Positions 29,659 through 42,946 of a stretch of 64,000 nt of DNA are shown here, piece by piece; positions within the stretch are counted from its first letter, which is position 1; each line of letters starts with the position of its first letter. The notes below the pieces were generated by a model, which did not search any database, was not told the origin of the DNA, and saw only the letters and a list, made by a program, of their open reading frames with translations. Both the position numbers and the translations under genes were made by a program. The stretch comes from Burkholderiales bacterium (GTDB lineage Bacteria > Pseudomonadota > Gammaproteobacteria > Burkholderiales > Burkholderiaceae_C): NCBI GenBank assembly GCA_016213325.1, contig JACRAY010000016.1:1-64000 (forward strand), given 5' to 3'.

Positions 29659-30467
29659 GCAGTGAGTCTCCTGAAATCGGGTTCGCGCTTTTCGAGGAAG
29701 GCGCGCACGCCCTCGGCGAATTCCGGCCGGTCCAGCAGCTCGCGCTGCCGCTCGGCCTCGTAGTGCAGTTGTGCGCGCAAGTCGTTGCGCGACGCGGCTT
29801 CGTAGGCGCGGCGCGTTTCCAGCGCGGCATGGGCGGGCAGCCGGGCGAGCTGCCGCGCGACCTTCATGGCTTCGTCCTGCAGCACGGCGTCGTCCACGCA
29901 GGCCCAGACGATCCCCCACTGCTCGGCCTTCTCTGCGCCCAGGCGTTCGCCCAGCAGCGTGAGCGCGGTGGCGCGGCCGCGGCCGACCAGCTGCTGCAGG
30001 AACCAGGTGGTGCCCAGGTCGGGCACGATGCCCAGCTTGGGGATGAACGGCAGGTAGAAGTACGCCGAGCGCGCGGCGATCACGACATCGGCTGCCAGCG
30101 CGATGCCGATGCCCGCACCCGCCACTGCACCCGGCAGCGCCGACACCACCGGCACCGGCAGTTCGCGCAGGCCTGTGATGATCGGGTTGGAAAGCTCTTC
30201 CATCACCTTTTGCGTGGCCTCGCCGCGCGACAGGTGCTCCTGGCCCTCCGGTATCGCGTTGCCTGCCAGGTCGGCCCCGGCGCAGAAAGCGTTGCCGGCG
30301 GCGGTAAGCAGCACGGCGCGGATGTCACGGGCGGCACCGACCTCGTCGACGAGCGCGCGCAGGCCGTGCTGCATGTCGCGGCTGAGTGCGTTGCGCCGCC
30401 CCGGGTTGTCCAGGGTGATGACGGCGACGTCGCCGTCGCGCTGCATGCGGACGTGTCGGTGTTCCAT
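29655..30467 (-). CDS. PaaG-like crotonase (isomerase type)
   Basis: 270 residues from ATG 30467 (MEHRHVRMQRDGD). An ATG at 30476 is in frame, but it overlaps the predicted -10 TAGCAT (30480-30475), so 30467 is the more likely start and would begin a leaderless mRNA. Crotonase parts: AFCAGADLAGN, GAVAGAGIGIALAADVVI, PKLGIVPDLGTTWFLQQLVG. Both hydratase glutamates are missing, while the Asp of VPDxGTTW matches the catalytic Asp of PaaG-type epoxide/enoyl isomerases. Expected to move a double bond or rearrange a ring. First gene of the unit ending at 25248. Confidence 0.85.
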   Translation of the reverse strand: MEHRHVRMQRDGDVAVITLDNPGRRNALSRDMQHGLRALVDEVGAARDIRAVLLTAAGNAFCAGADLAGNAIPEGQEHLSRGEATQKVMEELSNPIITGLRELPVPVVSALPGAVAGAGIGIALAADVVIAARSAYFYLPFIPKLGIVPDLGTTWFLQQLVGRGRATALTLLGERLGAEKAEQWGIVWACVDDAVLQDEAMKVARQLARLPAHAALETRRAYEAASRNDLRAQLHYEAERQRELLDRPEFAEGVRAFLEKREPDFRRLTA

Positions 30468-30477
30468 GCGGTCCATG

Positions 30478-31626
30478 CTAGGCGGCAAGTGCCGCGCGGC
30501 CTTCGTCGCTTGCGACGATTTGCACGGCCAGCGAAGCGCCCAGCCGGGCTGCATGTGCGGCGCCGTCACCGAACAGCGCATCGAGCACGGCCATGCGGCG
30601 CAGGCAGTGGCCTACGGCGTACTCGATGGTCATGCCGATGCCGCCGTGCAGCTGGATCGCCTGCTGCGTGATGAAGGTGCCATGGCGCGAGGCCAGCATG
30701 CGGGCGCGAGCGAGTTCGCGCGTTCGTTCGGGTTCGTCTTCGATTTCGAGGGCCAGCAGGCCCGCCATCGCCGCACTGCGCAGCGTGTCGAGCGCGACGT
30801 GCATCTCGGCCGCGCGGTGCCGCAGGGCCTGGTTGCTGCCGATGGTGCGGCCGAACTGCTGGCGCGTGCGGAGGTAGTCGATGGTGAGGTCGTAGGCGCG
30901 CTGCGCGACGCCGAGGGTTTCGCCGCAGGAGGCGGCGCTGCCGGCGTCGAGTGCGGCTTGGAGTGCGGCAAGGCCGTCGCCGAGCAAAGGTTCTGCCTGT
31001 GCGCCGACCAACTCGATGGCTGCGGCAGGGGTGTCGTCGATCAGGCGCGTGGGGGTGAGGTGGACGCCGGGTTGCGTTGGGTCCAACAGGAACAGCCTGA
31101 TCTTCTGCTCTTCGTCGCGTGCGCTCACAACGATGCTGCAACCTGCGGCGAACAGGACATTGTGTTTGTGCCCGTCCAACCGCCAGCGGCCATCCACGCA
31201 CCGCGCGCGCGTCTCGACCCACAAGGACGGCTGGCGCGCAGCCGGCTCATCATGCGCAAACACAACGATGCGGCTCGCGTCCGCAATGCCCGGCAACAAG
31301 GCCAGCTGCTGCGCCTGGCTCCCCGCACGCAAGATCGCGGTCGCTGCCATCACGGCCGACGGCAGGAAAGGCTGCACCGCCAGCGAGTGCCCCAGCGCCT
31401 GCAGCACCGGCAGCAGCGCCACGGGCCGCTGGCCGAAGCCACCGTGCGCCTCGGGCAGCGTGAGCGCGGTCACGCCCAGTCCACCAAGGGCCGGCCAGAG
31501 CGACACATCCCAACCCTGCGGCGTCGCCACCGCCTGGCGGCGCCGCTCGAAGGATGCTTGCGCCTGCAGCAGCCGCACCAGGCTGTCGCGCAATTGTTCC
31601 TGCTCGAGGTCCAGTTCGAACTGCAT
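30478..31626 (-). CDS. Acyl-CoA dehydrogenase (small-subunit type)
   Basis: 382 residues from ATG 31626. Shows dehydrogenase architecture but a diverged middle (no EPGAGSD motif; PAARQPSLWVETRA instead), then RTRQQFGRTIGSNQALRHRAAEMHV and AIQLHGGIGMTIEYAVGHCLRRMAVLDALFG. The C-terminus has no Glu at the usual catalytic spot. This fits small subunits of pimeloyl-CoA/steroid FadE-type heteromers, which need a catalytic partner, perhaps the protein at 25248-26402. Last gene of the unit 35519-30478. Its final codons (IVASDEG) also encode operator c for the next operon. Confidence 0.85.
   Translation of the reverse strand: MQFELDLEQEQLRDSLVRLLQAQASFERRRQAVATPQGWDVSLWPALGGLGVTALTLPEAHGGFGQRPVALLPVLQALGHSLAVQPFLPSAVMAATAILRAGSQAQQLALLPGIADASRIVVFAHDEPAARQPSLWVETRARCVDGRWRLDGHKHNVLFAAGCSIVVSARDEEQKIRLFLLDPTQPGVHLTPTRLIDDTPAAAIELVGAQAEPLLGDGLAALQAALDAGSAASCGETLGVAQRAYDLTIDYLRTRQQFGRTIGSNQALRHRAAEMHVALDTLRSAAMAGLLALEIEDEPERTRELARARMLASRHGTFITQQAIQLHGGIGMTIEYAVGHCLRRMAVLDALFGDGAAHAARLGASLAVQIVASDEGRAALAA
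30502..30519 (-). promoter_or_regulatory. Operator c inside the 3' end of the dehydrogenase gene
   Basis: Plus-strand TTCGTCGCTTGCGACGAT. Read on the minus strand: 21 bp to TAGCAT (30480-30475), 7 bp to ATG 30467. It lies in the last 14 codons of the upstream gene, so the operon below can be started separately although the genes are only 10 bp apart. Confidence 0.7.
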
Positions 31627-31630
31627 GTTG

Positions 31631-32398
31631 CTAAAGCCCGCTCACCAGGTGGCCACCATCGGCCGCGACTACAGCGCCGGTCATGTAGCGCCCTGCGTCG
31701 CCGGCCAGCAGCAGCAAGGGTCCGTCGAGGTCGCGCGGCTCGCCGAAGCGGCGCTGCGGGATGCGCTTGCGCATCCGCTCGCCGTCAACGCTTGCCAGGA
31801 AGTCCCGGTTGATGTCGGTGGCGATGTAGCCGGGGCACAGCGCGTTGACGCGGATGCCGTGGCGCGCCCACTCGAGCGCCAGCGCCTTCGTCAACTGGAT
31901 CAGGCCCGCCTTCGACGCCGCGTACGGCGCGACGAACGTGCCGACCCGCTCGCCGAGGATCGACGCGATGTTGACGATGCTGCCCGGCCGCCCGGCCGAG
32001 GACAGCCGCCGCGCGGCCTCGGTGGCCACTAGCCACGCGCCCTTGAGGTTGGTGTCGACCACCTGGTCCCAGTCGTGCTCCGACGTGGACAGGGCGGGCG
32101 TGCCGAGTCCGACACCGGCGTTGTTGATGACGATGTCGGGCAGCGTGCCGGCCCCCGCCATCGTATCGAAAGCATTCTGGACGGAAGCCGCATCGGTCAC
32201 GTCGAGTGCGACACACTCGGCGCGCGCGCCGCGGCTGCGCAGTTCGGCCTGCAGCGCCTGCAGGCGATCGGTGCGGCGCGCGGCCAGCCACACCTGGGCA
32301 CCGGCATCGGCGAGCACCTGCGCAAAGTGTGCACCGAGTCCCGCCGAAGCCCCGGTGACCAGCGCGCTGCGTCCTGCGAGCGAGAACAGGCCGTCCAT
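31631..32398 (-). CDS. Short-chain dehydrogenase/reductase
   Basis: 255 residues from ATG 32398, directly abutting the FadB/FadJ-type gene. Classical SDR: VTGASAGLGAHFAQVL, INNAGVGLG, IVNIASILGERVG with Ser, YAASKAG with Tyr/Lys, and CPGYIATDINRDFL. NAD(P)-dependent oxidation of a hydroxy group or reduction of a ketone. Of the two SDRs in the region this one is the generic FabG-like type. Placed between the multifunctional beta-oxidation protein and a dehydrogenase. Confidence 0.88.
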   Translation of the reverse strand: MDGLFSLAGRSALVTGASAGLGAHFAQVLADAGAQVWLAARRTDRLQALQAELRSRGARAECVALDVTDAASVQNAFDTMAGAGTLPDIVINNAGVGLGTPALSTSEHDWDQVVDTNLKGAWLVATEAARRLSSAGRPGSIVNIASILGERVGTFVAPYAASKAGLIQLTKALALEWARHGIRVNALCPGYIATDINRDFLASVDGERMRKRIPQRRFGEPRDLDGPLLLLAGDAGRYMTGAVVAADGGHLVSGL

Positions 32399-38166
<5,768 letters not shown>

Positions 38167-38178
38167 GGGACCGCGGTC

Positions 38179-38565
38179 ATGGCGCACCTCATGTTCTGCC
38201 TGCGCCGGCTGCCGCACCTGACGCGCGAGCAGTTCCAGGACTACTGGCGCAACGTGCACGGGCCGCTGGTGCACTCGCACGCCGAAGCGCTGGGCCTGTC
38301 GGCCTACGTGCAATCGCACTCGCTGCCCGAGGGCGTGCAGTCGCGCCTGGCAAAGGAACGCGGATCGCCGCCGTCCTTCGACGGCATCGCACAGCTGTGG
38401 TGGCACGAACGCTCGATGACGCCCGAACAGAAGGACGCCGCTCGCCGCGCCAACGCCGTGCTGCTGGCCGACGAACGCAACTTCATCGACCTCGCCGCCT
38501 CGCCGATCTTCCTGGTCGACGACCATGAGGTGCTGCGGGCGTTCATCGAGGAGCGGCAGCCATGA
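38179..38565 (+). CDS. EthD-domain protein
   Basis: 128 residues from ATG 38179. EthD/dimeric alpha-beta barrel pattern: HLMFCLRRLPHLTREQFQDYW, NVHGPLV, and DERNFIDLAASPIFLVDDH. EthD-like proteins are small accessory or enzyme-like proteins often next to degradation genes; role not known. Overlaps the next crotonase start by 4 bp, so translation is coupled. Confidence 0.85.
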   Translation: MAHLMFCLRRLPHLTREQFQDYWRNVHGPLVHSHAEALGLSAYVQSHSLPEGVQSRLAKERGSPPSFDGIAQLWWHERSMTPEQKDAARRANAVLLADERNFIDLAASPIFLVDDHEVLRAFIEERQP

Positions 38566-39344
38566 GCGAACCCTTCTGCATCACGCAGCGCGAGGGCGCG
38601 CTCACCATCATCACCATCAACCGCCCGGAAGTGATGAATGCCTTGCACCCGCCGGCGCAGGAAGCCCTGTCCGCGGCCATCGACGCTTTCGCGGCCGATC
38701 CGGACCAATGGGTGGCGATCCTCACCGGCACAGGCGACCGTGCGTTTTGCGCGGGCAACGACCTCAAGTACCAGGCATCTTCGGGTCGGCCGCGACGGCT
38801 GGACACCGGCTTCGGCGGCGTCACTTCGCGCTTCGATCTCGACAAACCGCTGCTTGCCGCGGTCAACGGCGTCGCCATGGGCGGCGGCCTGGAGATCGCG
38901 CTTGCGTGCGATCTCATCATTGCCGCCGAGCACGCCCGCTTCGCACTGCCCGAACCCAAGGTCGGGCTCGCTGCGCTGGCCGGTGGCATCCAGCGGCTCG
39001 GCCGCCAGATCGGCGCCAAGCGCGCCATGGGCATGGTGCTGACGGGCCGTCAGGTGAGCGCGCAGGAAGCGCTGGCGCTCGGCTTCGTCAACGAAGTGGT
39101 GCCGCAGGGCGAGGCGCTCGCCGCCGCGAAGCGCTGGGCCGCGCAAATCCTGGCCTGCAGCCCGCTGTCGGTGCGCGCGTCCAAGCAGGCGATGATGCGC
39201 GGCCTCGATGAGCGCTCGCTGGCCGAAGCGATCGCAAACGAGCGGGACTATCCGGCCGCGCGGGCGATGTACGCGTCGCAGGACTTCGTCGAGGGGCCGA
39301 GGGCGTTTGCCGGGAAACGCGCGCCGCGCTGGAAGGGCGTATAA
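38562..39344 (+). CDS. Enoyl-CoA hydratase (CaiD-like)
   Basis: 260 residues from ATG 38562. The stand-alone crotonase with the best-preserved active site: AFCAGNDLKY, VNGVAMGGGLEIALACDLI with the first catalytic Glu, and FALPEPKVGLAALAGG with the second. Hydrates a trans-2-enoyl-CoA or dehydrates the hydroxy compound; resembles carnitinyl-CoA dehydratase in overall motif style. Fourth gene of its unit. Confidence 0.9.
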   Translation: MSEPFCITQREGALTIITINRPEVMNALHPPAQEALSAAIDAFAADPDQWVAILTGTGDRAFCAGNDLKYQASSGRPRRLDTGFGGVTSRFDLDKPLLAAVNGVAMGGGLEIALACDLIIAAEHARFALPEPKVGLAALAGGIQRLGRQIGAKRAMGMVLTGRQVSAQEALALGFVNEVVPQGEALAAAKRWAAQILACSPLSVRASKQAMMRGLDERSLAEAIANERDYPAARAMYASQDFVEGPRAFAGKRAPRWKGV

Positions 39345-39373
39345 GGGATCTTCAACCCCAGGAAGAACCCACC

Positions 39374-39520
39374 ATGAACCAGCGCAACAAGGGCAAATTG
39401 GCCGTCAAGCTACGGCGATTCAAGGCCGTGATGAAGAAGAACAAGGCCGACAAGGGTGGCCCCATTTACGCCGCCGCCGCGGCCAAGCACGGGCAGCTGC
39501 TGCTGCCGCCTTCGAAGTAG
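39374..39520 (+). CDS. Small Lys/Ala-rich protein, 48 residues
   Basis: ATG 39374 with AGGAAG 8 bp upstream; begins MNQRNKGKLAVKLRRFKAVM and ends AAKHGQLLLPPSK. Very basic first half, Ala-rich second half, no signal peptide or membrane segment. G/C at third positions is as in neighbouring genes, so it looks coding. It is the last gene of the unit starting at 35631, 29 bp after the hydratase and 7 bp before the convergent oxidoreductase end. I do not recognise it; nucleic-acid or acidic-protein binding is possible from charge only. Confidence 0.6.
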   Translation: MNQRNKGKLAVKLRRFKAVMKKNKADKGGPIYAAAAAKHGQLLLPPSK

Positions 39521-39527
39521 ATAGACC

Positions 39528-40517
39528 CTATTCGCCGCGACCGAGCGCCGTGGTGAGCACGATCTTGCCGATCGCCTGGCGCGCCGCGACCACGCGCAGC
39601 GCCTCCGCCGCCTGCTCCAGCGGGTAGCGCGCCCTCACCGCGGGCCTGACCCGCCCTTCGGCCAGCCACTGCACCAGCTCGGCACGCAATTGCGCATACC
39701 GCCCGGGAAACTTCTTCGAAAAAGCCCCGTAGAACACACCGACGATGCTGCAGCCCTTCAACAGCGGCAGGTTCAGCGGCAGCTTCGGGATGCCCGCGGT
39801 GAAGCCGATCACCAGGTAGCGACCACCCCAGGCCATGCCGCGCAGGGCCGGCTCGGCGTACTCGCCGCCGACCGGGTCGTACACCACGTCCACGCCTTCG
39901 CCGCCGGTCAGGCGCTTGATCTCGTCCTTCAGGTTCTGCGGCGTGTACAGGATGACCTCGTCGGCACCGCGTTCGCGGCACAGCGCAAGCTTCTCTTCGC
40001 TGGAGGCGGCTGCGATCACGCGCGCCCCCATCAGCTTGCCCAGTTCGATGGCCGACAGGCCCGTGCCGCCGGCAGCGCCCAGCACCAGCAGGGTTTCGCC
40101 CGGCTGCATCCGTGCGCAGTCCTGCAGGGCGTACTGCGTGGTGCCGTAAGTCATCATCAGCGACGCTGCCGCTTCCATGCTGACCCCGTGCGGCACCGGC
40201 ACCAGCCGGTCGGGCGTGACCAGCACCTCTTCGGCGAAGCCGCCATAGCGGCAGGCCGCGATCACGGGGTCGCCCACGCGAAAGCCGGTGACGCCGGCGC
40301 CCAGCACCTTCACCACGCCCGCCACCTCGCCGCCCGGCGAGAACGGCAGGGGCGGCTTGATCTGGTACTTGTCCTCGATGATCAGCGTGTCGGGGAAGTT
40401 GACGGCCGCGGCGTGCACGGCCACCACCACTTCACCGGCCGCCGGCTCCAGTGCCGGCAGTTCCTCGACCGACAAGGTCTCGGGCGGCCCGTACCGCCGG
40501 GCCAGCACCGCCAGCAC
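39528..40517 (-). CDS. Zinc-independent quinone oxidoreductase-like MDR protein
   Basis: 329 residues from GTG 40517, two bases after the TctC stop. Medium-chain dehydrogenase/reductase of the quinone oxidoreductase type: PFSPGGEVAGVVKVLG, RYGGFAEEV, NAD(P)H motif LVLGAAGGTGLSAIELGKLMGARV, DPVGGEYAEPALRGMAWGGRYLVIGF. No zinc-binding Cys cluster. NADPH-dependent reduction of quinones or enoyl compounds; acyl-CoA/enone reduction would suit the region. Second gene of a two-gene unit with TctC. Confidence 0.88.
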   Translation of the reverse strand: MLAVLARRYGPPETLSVEELPALEPAAGEVVVAVHAAAVNFPDTLIIEDKYQIKPPLPFSPGGEVAGVVKVLGAGVTGFRVGDPVIAACRYGGFAEEVLVTPDRLVPVPHGVSMEAAASLMMTYGTTQYALQDCARMQPGETLLVLGAAGGTGLSAIELGKLMGARVIAAASSEEKLALCRERGADEVILYTPQNLKDEIKRLTGGEGVDVVYDPVGGEYAEPALRGMAWGGRYLVIGFTAGIPKLPLNLPLLKGCSIVGVFYGAFSKKFPGRYAQLRAELVQWLAEGRVRPAVRARYPLEQAAEALRVVAARQAIGKIVLTTALGRGE

Positions 40518-40519
40518 GC

Positions 40520-41530
40520 TCAGGCGCCCTTGATCTCGAGGCCGGCCTTGGACAGCAGCTGCTTCCACACCGGCTTGTCGTTCTGGTAGGTCGCGAGGAA
40601 CTGCTCACCCGTGCCGCCCACCGGGTCCATGCCGTTGTCGACGATCTTGTCGAAGACCTCGGGCGTCTTCACGGCCGCCTGGTACTCGGCGGACAGGCGC
40701 TGCACGATGGCCGTCGGCGTCTTGGCCGGGGCGATCACGCCCACCCAGCCCGGGTTCATCTTGAACACCGGCGCCGTCCAGCCCTGCTCGGCCAGCGTCG
40801 GCACGCCCGGCATGTTCTTCAAGCGCTTGGCGCCCGACACGCCCAGCATGCGCAGCTTGCCGGCTTCGAAAAGCGGCTTGGCGGTGGACGGCGCGAAAAA
40901 GGCGATCTGGATCTGCCCGCCCAGGAAGTCCTGCATCAGCGGCGTCTCGCCCTTGTAAGGTGAGTGGACCATGCCGGCGTTCTGCGAGTCGCTCACTTCC
41001 ATCAGCGCCACGTGGCCATAGTGGCCCACGGCGGTGGAGCCGTAGCTGAGCTTGCCCTTGTTGGCCTGCACCCACTTGAGGAACTCCGCGCCGTCCTTCG
41101 CCGGCACCGAGGACAACACGCACAGCACCATGGGCACCGTGGCCAGCAGGCTGATGTAGGCGAAGTCGGTCGCGGGGTTGTACGGCACTTCGTTGTTGAG
41201 CAGGGGGCTGGCGATGATGCTCGACGACGCGGTCGCGCCGATGGTGTAGCCGTTGGGCGTGGCCTTGGCGACGCCGTTCACGCCCACCATGCCGCCGGCC
41301 CCGGCGCGGTTCTCGATGGCGATCGGCTGGCCGATCTTGTCCGACACCACCTTGCTCACCGTGCGCATCACCAGGTCGGTGACGCCGCCCGGCGCGTAGG
41401 GAACGATGAACTTGATCGCCTGGTTGGGAAAGTCGCTCTGCGCAAAGGCGCGCGGGCCCAGGCCCAGCAGTGCGCCGCCCGCGGCTGCGTGGCCCAGCAG
41501 TTGGCGGCGGGAAAGGTTGTATCGGTCCAT
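40520..41530 (-). CDS. Bug/TctC-family periplasmic solute-binding protein
   Basis: 336 residues from ATG 41530 with AGGAG 5 bp upstream. TAT-like signal (NLSRRQLLGHAAAGGALLGL, cleavage near AFAQ-SD). Bug motifs FPNQAIKFIVPYAPGGVTD, ENRAGAGGMVGVNGVA, PNGYTIGATASS, YGSTAVGHYGHVAL, MPGVPTLAEQGW. Very similar in pattern to the copy at 45188 (GSxAVGHxGHV and MVHSPYKGExPL are shared), so the two are recent paralogues lying in divergent units from the same promoter region group. Unlike most units here its mRNA has a 22-nt leader. Confidence 0.9.
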   Translation of the reverse strand: MDRYNLSRRQLLGHAAAGGALLGLGPRAFAQSDFPNQAIKFIVPYAPGGVTDLVMRTVSKVVSDKIGQPIAIENRAGAGGMVGVNGVAKATPNGYTIGATASSSIIASPLLNNEVPYNPATDFAYISLLATVPMVLCVLSSVPAKDGAEFLKWVQANKGKLSYGSTAVGHYGHVALMEVSDSQNAGMVHSPYKGETPLMQDFLGGQIQIAFFAPSTAKPLFEAGKLRMLGVSGAKRLKNMPGVPTLAEQGWTAPVFKMNPGWVGVIAPAKTPTAIVQRLSAEYQAAVKTPEVFDKIVDNGMDPVGGTGEQFLATYQNDKPVWKQLLSKAGLEIKGA

Positions 41531-41579
41531 GGTGTCTCCTGTGGGATGTCGCATCCTAGGAAACGCCTCCGGCGCGGCC

Positions 41580-41597
41580 ATCGTCGGTTAAGACGAT
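41580..41597 (-). promoter_or_regulatory. Operator e1: ATCGTCG-GTTA-AGACGAT
   Basis: One mismatch in the arms. Minus strand: 21 bp to TAGGAT (41558-41553), followed by a 22-nt leader with AGGAG before ATG 41530. Confidence 0.7.
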
Positions 41598-41606
41598 TTC
41601 ACCCAT

Positions 41607-41624
41607 TTCGTCGGTTGCGACGAT
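41607..41624 (+). promoter_or_regulatory. Operator e2: TTCGTCG-GTTG-CGACGAT
   Basis: Plus strand: 21 bp to TAGCAT (41646-41651), then a 23-nt leader with TAGGAG before TTG 41675. Lies 27 bp from operator e1. Confidence 0.75.
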
Positions 41625-41674
41625 GCTGGCCGGCCCCCCGGTTCCTAGCATCACCGGGAACGTAGGAGACCACC

Positions 41675-42946
41675 TTGGATTTCGACATTCCCCAGGACAT
41701 CCGCAGCCTGCTCAGCGAGATCGACCGCTTCGTCGAGCGCGAACTGGTGCCGCTGGAACAGGCCAACCCCCAGTTCTTCGACTACCGCCGGGAACATGCG
41801 CGCACCGACTGGGAGCGCGGCGGCATCCCGAGCGCCGAATACGAGGCGGTGGTGCGCGAAGCGCGCAACCGCTGCGACCGCGCCGGCTTCCTGCGCATGG
41901 GCCTGCCCAAGGCGGTGGGCGGCCAGGAGCTTTCGAACCTGGCGGTGGTGATCATCCGCGAGCACCTGTCGGGGCGCGGCATCGGCCTGCAGGGCAACCT
42001 GCACGACGAGCAGTCGGTGGTGCCCAGCATCCCGATGGTCCACCTGATGCACAAGTTCGGCACGCCCGAGCAGAAGGCGCGCTACCTCGAAGGCCTGGTC
42101 ACTGGCGACGACTTCCTGGCGTTCGCGCTGACCGAGCCCGACCATGGCAGCGACGCGACCTGGCTGGAGACCACCGCAACGCGCGATGGCGACGGCTGGG
42201 TGCTGAACGGCATGAAGCGTTTCAACAGCGGCGTGCACAAGGCCAGCGCCGACCTGGTGTTCGCCCGCACCTCGGGCCAGCCGGGCGATGCCGACGGCAT
42301 CACGGCCTTCCTGGTGCCGATGGACACGCCCGGCCTGAAAGTGGAGTGCTACCACTGGTGCTTCAACATGCCGTCGGACCACGCCGAAGTGAAGGTCGAC
42401 AACGTGCGCGTGCCGCACTCCGCCATCGTCGGCGAGGAAGGCAAGGGCCTGCACGTGGCGCAGAACTTCGTGCACCAGAACCGCATCCGCCAGGCCGCGC
42501 AGAGCGCGGGCGTGGCGCGCTTCTGCGTGCAGGAGTCGGTGAAGTACGCCCGCGAGCGCAAGACCTTCGGCAAGGCGCTGGCGACGCACCAGGCCATCCA
42601 GTTCCCGATTGCGGAGATGCACGCCGAAGTGGAGATGGTGCGCAACTACGTGTTCAAGGTGGCGCAGCAGCTCGACCGCCAGCCCGCGGAGGCGGTGAGC
42701 GACCAGGTGGCGATTGCCAACTTCCGCGCCAACCGGCTGGCCTGCAACGCCGCCGACCTGGCGATCCAGGTGCACGGCGGCATCGGCTACACGCGCGGCA
42801 AGCCGTTCGAGCACATCTACCGGCACTTCCGCCGTTACCGCATCACCGAAGGCTCCGACGAAGTGCAGATCCGCAAGATCGCGGCCTACCTGTTCGGCTT
42901 TGCCGGGCCGAACAAGATCGCCCGCAAGAAGAAGGCCGAGGCATGA
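41675..42946 (+). CDS. Acyl-CoA dehydrogenase, ACAD10/11-like
   Basis: 423 residues from TTG 41675, chosen for GGAG 9 bp upstream; no ATG fits. Longer N-terminus than usual (DYRREHARTDWERGG), flavin motifs FALTEPDHGSDATWLET and LNGMKRFNSGVHKASADL, and C-terminal HGGIGYTRGKPFEHIYRHFRRYRITEGSDEVQIRKIA. The RITEGSDEVQ ending resembles ACAD10/11 and the LvaC-like group, which act with APH-type kinases to remove a phosphorylated 4-hydroxy group. Two APH kinases follow in this and the neighbouring unit. First gene of 41675-46195, coupled to the next by ATGA. Confidence 0.88.
   Translation: MDFDIPQDIRSLLSEIDRFVERELVPLEQANPQFFDYRREHARTDWERGGIPSAEYEAVVREARNRCDRAGFLRMGLPKAVGGQELSNLAVVIIREHLSGRGIGLQGNLHDEQSVVPSIPMVHLMHKFGTPEQKARYLEGLVTGDDFLAFALTEPDHGSDATWLETTATRDGDGWVLNGMKRFNSGVHKASADLVFARTSGQPGDADGITAFLVPMDTPGLKVECYHWCFNMPSDHAEVKVDNVRVPHSAIVGEEGKGLHVAQNFVHQNRIRQAAQSAGVARFCVQESVKYARERKTFGKALATHQAIQFPIAEMHAEVEMVRNYVFKVAQQLDRQPAEAVSDQVAIANFRANRLACNAADLAIQVHGGIGYTRGKPFEHIYRHFRRYRITEGSDEVQIRKIAAYLFGFAGPNKIARKKKAEA

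Noticed and set aside
41607-41651. TTGCGA within the palindrome as a -35 box
   Set aside because: It would be 25 bp from the -10 hexamer, too far for sigma-70, and is not kept in all sites.
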